Shown here one piece after another: positions 10,135-24,500 of a stretch of DNA of 64,000 nt. The notes under the pieces are model-generated. The model saw only the letters and a program-made list of their open reading frames with translations, did no database searches and was not told the DNA's origin. The first letter of the stretch is position 1. Every line of letters begins with the position of its first letter. The stretch lies in assembly GCA_029379385.1 (NCBI GenBank), contig CM055618.1, forward strand, positions 2,986,134 through 3,050,133, written 5' to 3'. This DNA comes from Quillaja saponaria. Taxonomy: Eukaryota; Streptophyta; Magnoliopsida; Fabales; Quillajaceae. A program made the translations under genes and the position numbers.

Positions 10135-12136
10135 TGAGAGTTTTTTATCATTTTTATTGTTTAATATTTTCTTGCTTCAAATATTAGATAAAAAAAGTGT
10201 TTATAATTTTATGGACTTGATTATTGACAACATTATTCAAATTTGATTTTATTAAAATGATTTATTTCATACTATAGTGGTATTTTGAAAAAAAAATAAC
10301 CAAACTCATAATTTTTTAAGATTTTTTATTTTACCTCCATGTAGTTTAAATGTTTGTAGTGTTTAATATATATGATTTGAAATATTAGACTAAATCTCCT
10401 CGTAGTTCGAAAAAATTTAAAGTAAACTTTTTCGTCCAAACTAATGGAATAGCAGCCATGTGCTAGGCACATGCATTATATCCATAGTCCTTTTCTTTAT
10501 AAATTATAATTTTCCTACATTTCCATCCCTTACAATCTGGATTCCTAGATAAATCCAAAAACAGGAGGGAAGAAATTGATATTGTGGTGCCTTATTTATG
10601 TGTAAATTAATTTAGTATAGAAAATCTCATGATTTGTAAAAGGAATGATTGCTTGAATTATTTCATTTCTTTCATCGCCTATAAACCTCATCCTTGATTT
10701 TCTTTTTCCTTTTCCATTGAATACTTTGTTCAAAAATTTTCTCTTTATTTTTCTTCACATCTTCCTCACAAATTTGATTTTTATATACTAATATTCATTA
10801 AACCTCGAAATGGATATCTCAAATTTTAACAGAGAAAATAAATGGAAAATAAAAAGTAAAAAAAAATCAAGAAAGAAGTTTATATTAGAGAAAAATAATG
10901 AAAAAATTAAAATTATATATTTTTTTAATAAATCGTGAGATTTTTCATGATAAAAAAATTTAAGCATAAAAATTAGGTACACTATTATTATTTTGTTCTT
11001 CTTTTCTATATTTATTTACGGAATCTAAATTATAGGGCTGATGCGTGGCATATGGGTATTATTAAGTTAGTTTAAATGACTTTTCAATCTTTTGCAAACT
11101 ATAAGAAGGTTTAGTGTAATATTTTAAATCATGTGTTGAAATATTACAAACATTTAAACTGCATAGAGGTAAAGTATAAAAGAACCATACGTCATCTTTG
11201 GAATTTCATCATTTGGCTCCTAAAATTTCATCTTTAAATATTTTTTGTTCTTAGTTGCTATATGTTTTCTGAAATTTTGATAATTTTTGTACATATGTAA
11301 AATATAATAATAATAATTTTTTTTTTTTTTGTGTGTGCAAATGTATGTTTTAACTAGAGATAGAATAAAATATATTTCTTCAACAATATCATTAGATTCC
11401 ATTAGATAAAGGAATTGAGGGAGGAGAGTGTATCAATGTCCTTTTGTGAAATCTCGAGGAAGGATAATATGATTTACTCTATAATATATCATATAAGAAA
11501 ACCTTGCTCTTCCTTGTGATCTTTAGTTTGGTAGATTGGTTATGCTCTTCTACTAAATTATGCTTCTATTATTTTTATTTATTTATTTTGCCTATTTTCA
11601 CTTTATTTTTTTTTCTTATCTCCCCTTTATTTTCATCAATTTTCTAATTTAGGTAAAAACATATCTATTTATTTATTTGAAATAAAAAAATTTATATCAT
11701 TTACATCGAGAATTAATTCAGTAGAATTTTGATAGTCAAGCTTAGTTTATTACCAAGCACATAAGGAATATAAATATACATTTTAAGAGCATAGGAAGAA
11801 AAGATACAATATTTTAGTCTTTAACATTTGGGGATAATATTGAAAAAACTAATAATAATTTGGACTTCAGAGACATTTATCATTTTTCCAATTAAAAAAA
11901 AAAAAAGTCATAAACGTACGTTCAATTTTTTTTTTCCTAAAATAAAAAAAAAGAAAAAGAAAAATCCGTTTAAATTCGTGGTAGCAGATAAAAAAACAAA
12001 ATGTCAAACTTCTATCTCCTGAGTATGGACTGCGCAGCCTTGCTGGCTTGGTGACTGGTGTGGAGATCGGACTCAGGTTTGGTTACTGCTTTCGCTTTCC
12101 GAAACTAAGGTAAGGCCCAGAATCTCAGGCTTGGAT

Positions 12137-12168
<32 letters not shown>

Positions 12169-12323
12169 CTCTCCCCTCTCTCTCTGTTTGTAGTCTGTAG
12201 CCGTTGAGGTCTCCTTTGCTCCCTCTCTACCCGGAGCAGTAGCCCATCCAATGTCTTCCTTCGACCACCTTGCAGGCAAGAAGCTTTCCCTGAAACGAAG
12301 GAGGAGGAAGAAAATCAAAGAGC
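10135..12323. other. AT-rich intergenic / upstream region
   Basis: No supportable gene. It has many A and T runs (for example 11,313-11,330 and 11,888-11,960). A small perfect palindrome, catgtgc-tag-gcacatg, lies at 10,457-10,473. The last few hundred bases change to mixed composition and should include the promoter and leader of the gene that follows. I see no clear TATA box near the likely transcript start. Confidence 0.5.
12137..12185 (+). repeat. CT-rich microsatellite in the 5' leader
   Basis: About 49 bases of almost pure (TC)n, 200 bp upstream of the first coding ATG. CT-rich tracts are common in plant 5' UTRs. Length polymorphism is likely. Confidence 0.85.
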
Positions 12324-12389
12324 TTGGTTGAATTTGATGAAAAAGAAATTGAACTCTGGAAGTTTATATTTTTCACTTTGATGAAAAAA

Positions 12390-12572
12390 ATGGGTACTAG
12401 GGTTCCAGTACAGCATTACAATTTGAATTCGGCTAGTTCATTCTTTGAGAGCCCTCTACACGACCTCAACACTGTGGATGACCGGCCCGGCGACATAAAC
12501 GATATTGGCCATGTGGGTCGTGACGCCGTAACTGAAGACAGCTTAGACCATGACAACGATTCCAGTGCGGTT
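12390..12572 (+). CDS. At2g02148-like exon 1 (residues 1-61)
   Basis: Encodes [11 protein letters not shown]...HDNDSSAV, ending in phase 0 at the donor gtgagt (12,573). Confidence 0.92.
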
Positions 12573-15500
12573 GTGAGTATGGTCCATCCATTTTCCTTGC
12601 TTTTTTATAGTTTGATTCTGGGGAATGTTTCTTCTCTTACTTAACTGAATCTGTTCTGTTATTGAAGAATATATTGCATTCTTCTAAAACTCTAGTAATT
12701 ATCCTGAATTCATTCAATCCCATATAGCATGAGTTTGCTCAAGCAGCACAAGTATGAAGATGAACTCTTTTGACACTATTGGATTTTAAGCTTCTACTTT
12801 AGAATTAGATAATCCCCTGACAAAAATATCATTTTTTTATTATATTTTTTAGGATTGTATGCATGACACCTATAGGGATGCTTTACCGCTTCATAGTGTA
12901 GGAGTTGAAGAGGATCGTGCCAGTCTCGAGACTAATGGGTCCTCTAGAGGTTCCTATGATATCTTGACAATTGAAGGTAAATGTTTTTTCGCTTTCATAC
13001 TTGTATTACTGAACTTCTGAACTTCTCCAGTTTAGAACAGGTCAGAAACTGTTGGGTTTTTTTTTTTCCTTAAACATTTTTCTCTCCCCGATATAAGACG
13101 ACTGATTTTAGCTAAACTTCAAACCAGATATCTCTCCTATTGAATCAGCACGTGCAAGATTTCTTCAAATTATTGTGGATCATTTTATTGATGATCATGT
13201 GATCGAGGTGGCAGATTCTGAATCTGAATACCCTCCTCAGTCTGGCCAAGATAAACTGAATAAGAGGAAGACAAGAGAGGTCCAATATGAAGGAGATCCA
13301 AATTTCGCTTTACCATTGATGTATGTGGCAAATATGTATGAAACTTTAGTCAATGATGTTAACATTAGGCTTGCTTCGTTGAATGGTATTCGTGAGAAGA
13401 CTATTGGGGTAGCCCTTGAAGCAGCTGGTGGGTTGTATAGAAGGTTGGCGAAGAAGTTTCCTAAAAAAGGTATAACAATTTCCCTCTATAATGTCCAGGT
13501 ATCATAGAGTATGTTGTACACTTAGGATTGAACTCATTTATGTGTCAACCTCAGCACTATAACAGAATTGTCATTTCTGTTACCATTTTTGTTTTTTGAA
13601 AATAGCTTCAATATTGTGACTATGTTTGAACTAATGCAGTTTGGTGTACATAAGCTTATTTATGATTATGACTTATGGGGTTCCTTCTAATTTCGTTTGC
13701 TAAGCAGGACCATGTACATATAAGAGAAGAGAATTGGCAACTTCTGTTGAAACAAGAACCAGATTCCCGGAATTAGTAATACAAGAAGAGAAGCGTGTTC
13801 GTTTTGTGGTAGTCAATGGCTTAAAAATTATTGAAAAACCAAATAGCATGCCCATTGATGATGCTGAATGGTTGGTTTAGTATTGCAATTCTTCTCGTTT
13901 CCCTATAATTCTGTTTTTCATTGTTTTTAGTTCACTATTCGTTTTCTTAAATTATAGTTATTTTTTGCACTTAAGCAGCATACCCTTTGTGCACTATGCT
14001 ATTCAAGAACTACCATGAACTTTCCACACTCGGTATTATGACTTGCGAGTTTTAAGGAATGGGTGCATGGAGAAAGTGTCCATCAAAACTAGAAGTATCA
14101 GAGATAACCTTTATGATTCAATCAGTTGAGCTTACCTTTTGCTGTTTTTATTTTATCATCACTGAAAATCAACTAGGATTAGATGGTAAATATTATGTTC
14201 TACATAATATTATTATTTCATTTAGAATGATTAAGTTTGTTATGCACTGGGGTTTTTCCATCTTAATTGAATGTACTTTTCCTCGACACTAGCCTTCTAT
14301 TTAATTTAAAATTGTAATGCACAATTGAAGTGTTGCTCCTTCATATTGGCACATATGTTTTCTTATAAAACAGTTGACAAAGATTATCACCGGCTCAGTT
14401 TGAGATATATAGGCTTCTAGATTTTGATCATTGAACTATTGCTGTGACTGCCTTTTTTTTTTTTTTTTTTTTTTAATATAGTTCCTCCGGCACCTGGTAA
14501 TTCATCTACATTCAATCATAACCATACAAACTTTTCGATCTTGGGAAGAGGTTTTTAGAAGTTAGAAAACTATTTCAAATTTTACCTGAATTATAGAACG
14601 TCAATAAAGTGAAATGCTGGAAACTGTTTAAAGGATTCACTATGTGGAATATGATAACATTGCAATATCCTTGGTTTAATCTCTGGTATCTTTTTATCGA
14701 GGAATATTTACAGATTCTGTTTACTTGGAGAGTTGGAGTAATCTCACTTTTGCTCCATGATCATGTTTTTGTTTTTGCCTCTATAAAGTTTTGCTTCCCA
14801 TTCTTGTATTTTAATTTTCTGGTTCATGTATCTCTTTAATGAGACAACTGCAGTTTCTTCTTATTCAAATCTTTAAAATTAAGCATTTTGCTTATTGAAC
14901 TGAAATAATTTTCACAGGCCATCTGGTAATAGTTTCTAGGGTGCCAAACTTTCATATACCCTTATAATTATAACAGTGTAGGAAATAGTTATAGGTTATA
15001 ATCTTGTCATCACTGTGCTATGCTTTACGTGTATACCTTTTTGTAGGATGCTGTCGCGAGTCAAATGAGAAAAACATTGCTGAAGTTTAGTTCAAATTTC
15101 CATGTTTATATTTCTGACTTCTTTGAGCACAGGTTTAAACGATTGACAGGTCGGAATGAAGTAGCTGTAGCTGCTCAAGATTATAAATTCTATTCTCCAA
15201 GACACAAGTATAGGCGTGTAAGCTTTATTTGCCTCTTTTAAGAATTGAAGTGGTCATTTTAACATGCTCAGAAAATTAGCTTGTCTTTTAGTCAATATTA
15301 TCTGTAAGTGTAATCAACTAATCAGCATCGAAAGTGGGTCATCAAAGAAAATTGTTCTTTTGAATGTCAATCCATGGTGAAATTGTTGTTTGGACTCTAC
15401 AAAGTTACAAATTATTTATGCTAGAGGACGCATAACACTACAATCTATATTTTATCAGAAGTTAATTGTTGTGCCTTTATAAATTCAAACTGTAGTTGAT

Positions 15501-18500
15501 TTTTCCTAATTTTATTTCAGTCTTTTCCTGGAACGGACAATTCTTCTACACTAGCTATTGCTCAAGGATTCCGCTCTGTAAGTGGATCACAAATCAATTT
15601 ACATGTTTTGTACTGAGTTTGGCCAATGATTGATTTTTCTTATTGCATAAATGATGGCAATACAATTAATTGGATGTGATTCTTAGTGATGGCATAACTC
15701 TAAAATTATCTAACTAAATCTTGTGTTTGACTAGCTCAGATAGTTCATTCCGTATACCATAGGGTTTGTTTACTCTTTTAGTGGGTAGATATCATATAAA
15801 AGAATTACCGTGCTTTAGGTCTAGCTTAAGTGTGTGAGTAAATTTTGAGTGTTTGTAGCCCCGCATTATTTAATGATACGGTAGTCTTGTGTTATTGATT
15901 TGATTTAAGTAAAGGTTATAGGTATAGTCTTTGATCATTCAAATTACAAACCTTTCTCCTTCTATTTTCTTAACATGGCATTGATGCAGCACCAATAGGT
16001 TTTTTAAATGAAAGGAACAATCGCAAGGGACAACCGAAAGGGATAGTTTATCAAAAGCTTCTTAACAATGTATAACTAGGACACATTTTATAGACTCCCT
16101 GGAAACCCTAATAGCATAAAAGATAAATACTAGAGTCCTAATAAAAGAGAAACCCTAATAACAAAAAGATAAAGCATAGTCCTAATAAAAACAAAACTAA
16201 TAACTCCTAACTTTAATTATACTAAAATACTTCTTTTATCCCTAATTCTAATGTTACACAATTTACAAACTATTAAATTATAGATTCTATTTCTTCGTTC
16301 TCTATCATTCTCCCTTGGTTGGAAAAAACTTGACCTCGAGTTTTGAAATGAGAGTAAATTTTTGCAGCAAGGTCTTTATTAGTGCGCCTAAAAAAACTTC
16401 CCCTAGTTTTACATTGTTAAGAAGCTTTTGATAAATTTATAATCTGCCCCTTTCAGTTGTCCCTTTCGTTTATTAATTTGGTATCAGAGCCTAGGTTCTT
16501 GTCTTGTCCAGTCGGAAAATAAAGATCCAACATTCTCTGATGAAAACGCACGGGTCTTGATTGGATCACGTACCCATCTTGATTGGATCGCATTCCAATC
16601 TCGATTTAGAGACCGGAGATGAGAACCGTACTTCTATAGTGGGTGCACTACCCATAGAGGTGGTTCTTGCGATTAAGATCTTAACATGGTATCAGAGCAG
16701 GTTGATCTCTAGCATTCACGTTCTTTACTCTAGTTGCTGTATAATCTTTAACCATGAAGAAGGAAGAAAAGAGGTCTTTTCAGCCGCCAATTATTCATTC
16801 TAGAGTTTCACTATAACCATCTTCCATTTTAAAGGTGTAGATCGTTAAGATTTGTGTGTTTGTTGGTTGTTTTCCTGGCTATTGGTTGACATTCATGTTT
16901 AGTTCGTTGGCTGTTTTGTTATCTGAATTTGTTTTTTGTTCATAGAAGTCTTCGGCAGAAGTTGTTGTTGCGAAGTGGCATTTCGACTTGGTGCGTAGTT
17001 GTTTGTGCATTTTAGTTTTATTTTATTTCAGACACGGTGTCAAGTGAAGCTTAATGTATTGTTGGGTTGTTGTATGTGGTGGAGTGTACTTGAGAGTTTT
17101 AAATTGTTGGGTTTTATTTGTTCAAACTTGAGCATTATGTGCTCCAACTTTAGGGGGAGTATTTCTAGTATGTGTGAGTGTGACAACTATACAACTATCC
17201 TATTTAGGTCTAGTTTAAGTGTGTCATTAAGCATTTGGGATATATTCCCCTATTTGGCAGTTTCCTGACAGATAAACTTCAATTACATGTCTTGTACTCT
17301 TACATTAAATTTATATCAAAAGGTGGACTCCCAGCAACTGAAGTATTAACTACTTGTAATGGCAACAAAGAACTTAGCTAGATTAGAAATAATTACTTAG
17401 GGGTTTTATTGTAATTAGGTAAACCTTCCTGCAAATACTATAACAGAAGATAAAGTTCGAAAAAGAAGTGCAAAAGCTGCAGTCTTCTATTAATTATGGA
17501 AATAGTAGAAGGCGAAATGGGAAAGCTAGTATTTGTTATAATGTTTGGGTCACTTTTGGAGCAATTGACAATGGAACAATTTAGGATTTTCAGCACTATT
17601 TGATCATTTACTGCTGTTATTCTAAAAGATTCATTTTTTCTCTTTGTGGAGCATAATCGAAGAATATCTTATGCAGTTCCTTTTGGAAACTTAATTTATT
17701 TATTGTTATGTTTTTAATTCAAATGAGAGTTTCTTGTGCTCTTCCTTGTATTCCTTTCTTTTCTCTATTAATGTAACTTCTTTTTCTATGTAAAATAAAA
17801 TAAAATTAATAATTAGGTTATCCTATTACTTGGGCATTAAGTTAAGGTATTAGTGTCAGGTTATTGGGTTTTCTTTGGGTTTTCTATATAAAGGTGTAGT
17901 ACTTTTTATTTTTAGAATAGATAGACATGAATATTGAATGAAAGGTTTGCTGAGATTTTTTTTTTTTTTTTTTTTTTTTTGCGTGATGCAACCAAGGAAC
18001 TAAAATTCTTTTCAAGATACCGTTTCAATAAGCTCGGAAACGGAAACGATTCGAGAAACAGTATGGAAACGCTAATTTTTGTAGATACGCATAAACAAAA
18101 TATAATAAAATACATATTATAATAATTGTAAGTATCTAATATTATTAATTTAGTACATAAAATACTATTAAATACATAATAAAGTAAAATTCTAAACATA
18201 GACATACAAATTGGAAAAAATATCAAATTACAATCACATCCAACCAACAATGGAGTGGCTAGCAGGTGCTTAACCCATATTTAATGAATTTTTTTAATTT
18301 AAACCAACATATATCTGTCCCAAATTTTAATATTATTCATCACTAAGTTAAACTAAATTAATACAAAGTAATTGTATAAAAATAAATAAATAAATAAAAG
18401 ACCAAGAAACCAAACATGGGTGAAATCCTAAAAAGAATTATCCTTGCTAAATTATACCATATGAATATATATCAAATAAGATTAAAAAAACAATTGAAAT

Positions 18501-21500
18501 CCTAAAATATGAAGAGAACTAAAGCCAAAATTTTAGATTTTTAAATTCTGAAAAATGCAATGTTTTTGTCGACTTGTTTCGTGTGAAAACGATGGAAACG
18601 ACCCCGTTTGGTGTGGAAATGCACCTGTTTTGTGTGGAAACGCTCCCGTTTCGTGTGGAAACGGTGGTTGTGTTTCTGTAAGTGAGTTTCGTTTCGAGTA
18701 GTGTGGAAACAGAAACGTTTCGACCATTTCGACAGGAATTTTTAAACCTTGGATGCAACTAACCCTAGGTATGATTTCAAGGAACCATAATCCATAGATG
18801 CCATATCTATGGATCCCCGCGTATGTTTTTTTTCTCTTCTCAATTTCTGATCCATGTTCTGAGAGTCCAGATCTGATTTCTTTGATAGAAACCATCACAT
18901 ATTGCTACCATCAAAACCTGTGTTACCCAAATCCTAAATCTTCCCACAAACCTTCTGAATCTGATCCTTAAAATCAATTCTCGAGGGTACTGTCCACAGG
19001 CCAGGAACTGATATTTGAATTTCTCAATCATCCTTTTGCTCCAAATTAATTCCAACCTAGTATACCCTACTCCCAAATTTCTAGCCCTCTTATACTTCCA
19101 AAACCCTCTCAAGAACCTAAACATCCCTGCTGGCACGCAATTCCTCATAACCAAACAGCCCCAAAGATCCCAACTCTGATTCCCATAAGCTGTCTACATG
19201 GAATTAGTAGTTTAGAGACCAAAACATGTTCTTTTACAGTTCTGATATGCTGTCACTACAAAAGTGTCATTTAAGGTGGGAAGTCTTAGTTTAAAAACAG
19301 TAAGGTTAAAACTTTCATTGAAGGTGCGACCCACTATTTACTAATCTTACATGAATTTCACAGAATAAAATCTGACATATTTTCTGTAAAATTCAAAACT
19401 GAAGAGAATGTAGATTTCGAATTTTTTTCAATTAAATTCTACACCAGTTCGTTTTTCCCAAACATAAAAATGTGGAATTCATTCCAAATGAACTGAATTC
19501 CACTCTCTTTTTGGGTTCCAAATGCACTGTAAATATATTTTGGCGAATCTGGACAAACTGTTGGCATGCTTTCTGGTATTACTGAAATCTTTCTTTGCTT
19601 GTCAAGAAGATTATTCTGCCTTGGAATGAATGTTATGCATCACAAAACCTGATCTGAAACATGTTATATTTCTAAATAATTATAAGCCAACAGAATATTT
19701 GCTCAGCACCTTAGCCTATTGATAGACACTGTAAGACCTAAAAGAGAGATACCCAAAGTGTTTTGATGAATTGGATGATGATTCCTCATACCAAGATAAT
19801 ATATTTATACTACGAGATTGTGTGGAGTACAAGTAAGTCAACTATATATAAATAAGAAAATACATAAATAAGGAAATTGATCCATTGAATAAGCTATTTG
19901 ACCCACTAACTAAGCTATCTATATTTACACTCTAACACTGCCCTTCAAGCTAGAGCATGGAGATTATATGTTCCAAGATTGTTGCATAGATATCGCAACC
20001 GGTTTCTTGTCAAAGACTTTGTGAATAAGTCTGCTAACTGATCTTTAGATTTTGCATATGTGGTCTTGATTGTATCATCCACAAGCTTCTAACGAATGAA
20101 ATGATAGTCAACCTCTATATATTTTGTTCGTTCATGAAAGACTGGATTTGAGGCAATATATAATGTAGCTTGATTATCACATACTAACTCCAAAGATTGT
20201 GAGTGCTGAAATCCAAGTTCGTCTAATAGATTTTTCAATCAAACTAACTCAGCAGTGGTATAAGTCATGGCACTGTATTCAGATTCAGCACTGGATTTTG
20301 CAACAACAGTCTACTTTTTGCTTTTTCATGAAACAAGATTTCCTCCTAGAAATATACAATATCCTGTAATAGATTTTCTGTCAAATGAAGAGCTTGCCTA
20401 ATCAGCATCACAATAACCTTGAACTGGAGTAGAATTGTGTTTCTGAACTAATGTATGACCACGACCATGTCCTCGAACTAGAGTGTGTCCATGATTCTTA
20501 TATAGTAATCTCTTTCCGGGTGTAGTTTTAAGGTATCTTAGGGTACGAATAACAGCATTCCAACAAGATGTTCGAGGCTGAGAAAGAAGTTGGCTAACCA
20601 CACTAGCAAAAGCAATATTTGGTCTAGTAACTGTAAGATAATTCAGCTTCCCAACAAGACGTCTGTATTGCTCAGGATTTATCAGTAGCTCCTCCTCATC
20701 CGGTATAAGTTTAGTGTTAGGATCTATAGGAATGTCTACAGGTTTTGAATCCAACATACCTGTATCACTCAAGACATCCAGACAATACTTTCTTTGAGAA
20801 AGACAAATCCCCAATTGTGATCTTATAACCTCAATGCTCAGAAGTATTTTAACTGTCCTAAGTTTTTAGTTTGAAACTTAGGCTGTAGGAATGATTTCAA
20901 TTGCTGAATCCCATGGTTATCATCGCCTGTAATTACAATATCATCCACATATACAATCAAAAGAATTCTGCCATTAGATGTATGTTTATAAAAAAACCGA
21001 GTATCAACAATACACTTTTGAAGGCCAAAACTAAAAACAACTTCACTGAATCTACCAAACCAAGCTTTGGGAGATTGCTTTAAGCCATATAGAGACTTTT
21101 TCAATCGACACACCATATTGGACTTTTCCTAAGCAACAAAACCAGGTGGTTGCTCCATGAAGACTTTTTCATCAAGGTTACCATGTAAGAAAGCATTTTT
21201 GATGTCCAATTGATAGAGTGGTCAATCAAAAATAGCAGTTAGAGATATGAAGAGCCCTAGCAAAAGTAATTTTAGCTACGGGAGAGAAAGTTTCTAAATA
21301 ATCTACACCATAGACCTGAGTGTAGCCTTTTGCAACCAATCTAGCCTTTAAGCGATCAACAGAATCATCAGGATTAACTTTCACGGTGTATACCTATTTA
21401 CATCCAATAGTAGATTTGTCAGAAGGTAAATAGACCAGTTCCCAAGTACTATTAGTATGTAAGGCGTTTATTTCATCAACCATGACTTGCCGCCATCTAG

Positions 21501-24500
21501 GATGAACAATAGCATCACTAGGGGACTTTGGAACAGAAATAGAAGACAAAGATGATACAAATGCATAATAGGTTGAAGATAAATGATGATAATTGAAAAA
21601 AGTATAAATAGGATAAGGATTTCGAGTTGAATAAGTACCTTTTCGTAAAATAGGTGGCAAAGCAGGATCTGAGGCACAAGAAGGTGTTGATAAAAAAGAT
21701 GAGTCATCAAGTGCATCAACAGTGTCTGATGGAAGATCAGGCTGAGAACGACGATGGTAAACCTGGAGAGGATGTTCGGATGATGTAGAAGATTCAGGTA
21801 GAGGTGTAGATGATGCATGTTCATATGGTCCAAGATAAGAAACTGGAAGAGTCTCAGAGATAGGAGGTGATTCGAGAATAGTTGAGGGAAAGAATGAAGA
21901 TTTCTAAAACAATTTGACATCAGCAAAGGTAAAGTAATGATTCTTATCTGGAGAGCAATACTTATACCTTTTTTTAAGGCGAGAATAACCCAAGAAGATG
22001 CACTTAATTGATTTGGAAGAGAGTTTATCTTGCCCAGGTGTTAGATTATGAACAAAACAAATGTAACCAAAGATAAGAAGCGGAAGTGAATATAAGGGAT
22101 GATTAGGAAAGATAATAGAATGCAGAATTTTGTTATGCAATGTGGAAGATGGCATGCGATTAATAAGGTAGCATGCAGTAAGTACAGTATCACCCAAAAA
22201 TCGAAGTGGAACATGACCATGAAATAATAGAGTGTGAGCTGTTTCAATTAAATGTCTGTTTTTGTGCTCAGCAACTCTATTTTATTGAGGGGTATGAGAA
22301 CAAGATGATTGATGCAGCATACCTTGAGATGTCATAAAGTGTTGAAATGATATAGAAAAGTATTCACGTGCATTATCACTACACAAATACAAATAGAAAC
22401 ACCAAATTGTGTTTTAATTTTAGCACAAAATTGTTGGAATATAGAAAATAACTTGGAACGATTTTTTATTAAAAATTACCACATGCAACGAGAATAGTCA
22501 TCAATAAAGGTTACAAAATACTGAAATTCCGAAGATGAATTGACACAACTATGCTTTGGAAATGAAGCAGATGTGTGCTTGCCAAGCTGATACAACTCAC
22601 AATTTAAAGATGACAAACGAGGAATCATCTTTTGAAGTTTGGATAGACTAGGATGACCTGACCGACTGTGAATGATAATAGGTGACACATTTGTAGACTT
22701 GCCATTGAAGATGTAGGTAGTGTGGTAAGATGGTAGAGGCCATGTGAGTCATGCCCTGTGCCAATTGTTCATCTCGTACGTTGATCCTGTATAATAAATG
22801 AATCATCAATGAAAGTGAGAACAATCGAGAGAACTAGTCAATTGACTAACATAAATCAGACTAAATGAACATTCTGGGACATAAAGCACAGACTCAAAGG
22901 CAAATAAGATAATGATGTAGCTTGATCTATATCTTTAGCAATGATTATGAAACCATTAGCTATAGTGACAGTGGTAAGTGATGGTGGATTACTAATAATA
23001 GAAAAAATTTTAGGGTTACTAGATATGTGATCAGAGGCACCAGAATCAAGAATCCAAGTGTCAGAAGAGGTCTGAGAGAGGCAGGTTATAGAATTACCAT
23101 GAGAAGATTGCTGGGTAGGCTGATACTGTAGGAACTTATCATATTTAATAGCTAATACTTAAAGTGAATTGGCTGACTGGACAATGTTAGCTATAGAACT
23201 CGGATAACCAATTAGCTTGTAACACTTTTCCCTAGTATGGTTCATTCTATTACAATGAGTGCACTAGGGGCATCCACGACCCTGACCCCCTCGACCACGA
23301 CCTCCGCGAGTACTAGAGTGGAAGATCAAGACCGAGGAATCAGGAGATGGATTCTCAATATGTGTTACTATCGGAGTGGAGATACGTAACAACCGAGCAA
23401 ACACTTCTTTCATGGAAGGAATAGTAGGACTAGCCAATATCTGATGGCGAACTGGATCAAGATCAATTCGAAGGCCATATAGAGTGAGAATCATGAATAG
23501 TTTGTCCCTTTGTGCCTCTTGGTCAACCAGATCAGTGGTAAGCAATTATATTTCAGCAAATTCAGCTTTGACATTTTGAATCTTGCCCAAATAGGTGGAC
23601 ATATCCTGATCAGCTTGATTTCGATTCAACAGATTAGAAACCAGTGTAAAAATGTTGGATATTATTAATTTATAAACTTATGGCCTGTTTTCACAATTCA
23701 AAACATGTCTCATATGGCCGGAAAATTTGGAATATAGAAGGTTCAAGGGATGCCCAGAGTAAATTGCATAATTGGGCATCGATCTTTTTCCAATTGGGTT
23801 GTTCAGGGGTTGGAATATCGGCCAATGATTTCGTGAGATGATTTTCATATCCCTGTCCCAGAAATCATAACTCAACAGATGCAGCCCAAGATAAATAATT
23901 AGATCCATTCAATTTCTCAGTAATAATAACTGGGTATCCAGAAAACAGAGATAAAAGTACTAAGTTTTGACATATTGATTTCAGATTTTTCGGAGGTAGA
24001 CATATCAATGAACAGTGTGATGAACATTACCGCCAATGAACAGTAGTTGTACTACTGAAATGAAACGCAGCAGTAGAGAGATGTGCTAGAAAGAGACACA
24101 GCAGAAAATAAAAATTAGGGTTTTCTCTCCCTAAGCTCTGATACCATGTAAGACCACCTAAAAAAGTGATATCCAAAGTGTTTTGATGAATTGGATGAGG
24201 ATTCCTCGTACCAAGATAATATATTTATACTATGAGATTGTGTTGAGTACAAGTTTATGTGGAGTACAAGTAAATCAAGTATACATAAATAAGAAAATTG
24301 ATCCATTAACTAAGCTATTTGACCCACTAACTAAGCTATCTATATTTACACTCTAATAGACACCTTTTCAGATTGTGCATTGCATAATTATGAATTATAA
24401 GTATCACCCTATTATGGACACCTTTCTAGATTGATGCATTGCCAGTTATGAACTTCAAGCAAGTGAATAGTGGTTAATTTAGAATGACTTTTTTATGGGA

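Larger units (their letters stand above)
19730..24358 (-). mobile_element. Copia-3: short-LTR Copia in intron 6, antisense
   Basis: A 4.63-kb element, opposite in direction to the host gene. LTRs are 19,730-19,937 and 24,147-24,358. There is an exact duplication gacac (19,725-19,729 and 24,359-24,363), a tRNA-Met primer-binding site at 24,135-24,146 and a weak purine tract from 19,938. The pol wording is close to Copia-2, so they are the same lineage, but gag is retained here. All frames carry stops and shifts, so it is not autonomous. The right LTR has an extra 17-bp duplication (gtttatgtggagtacaa) and the left has an extra acataaataaggaaa segment. Confidence 0.93.

Noticed and set aside
12073..12318. 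Minus-strand open frame rich in RERE
   Set aside because: It is the complement of the CT microsatellite, not a protein.
12324..12389. In-frame upstream ATG extending the host protein by 22 residues
   Set aside because: The conserved family start is [11 protein letters not shown] at 12,390. The extension looks like translated leader. Kept only as an alternative.
16683..16700. tggtatcagagc motifs as part of a tRNA gene
   Set aside because: They are retroelement primer-binding sites. No cloverleaf, anticodon arm or D-arm could be placed around them.
17912..18250. Lysine-run open frame on the minus strand
   Set aside because: Created by the poly(T) tract and the hAT element; no coding character.
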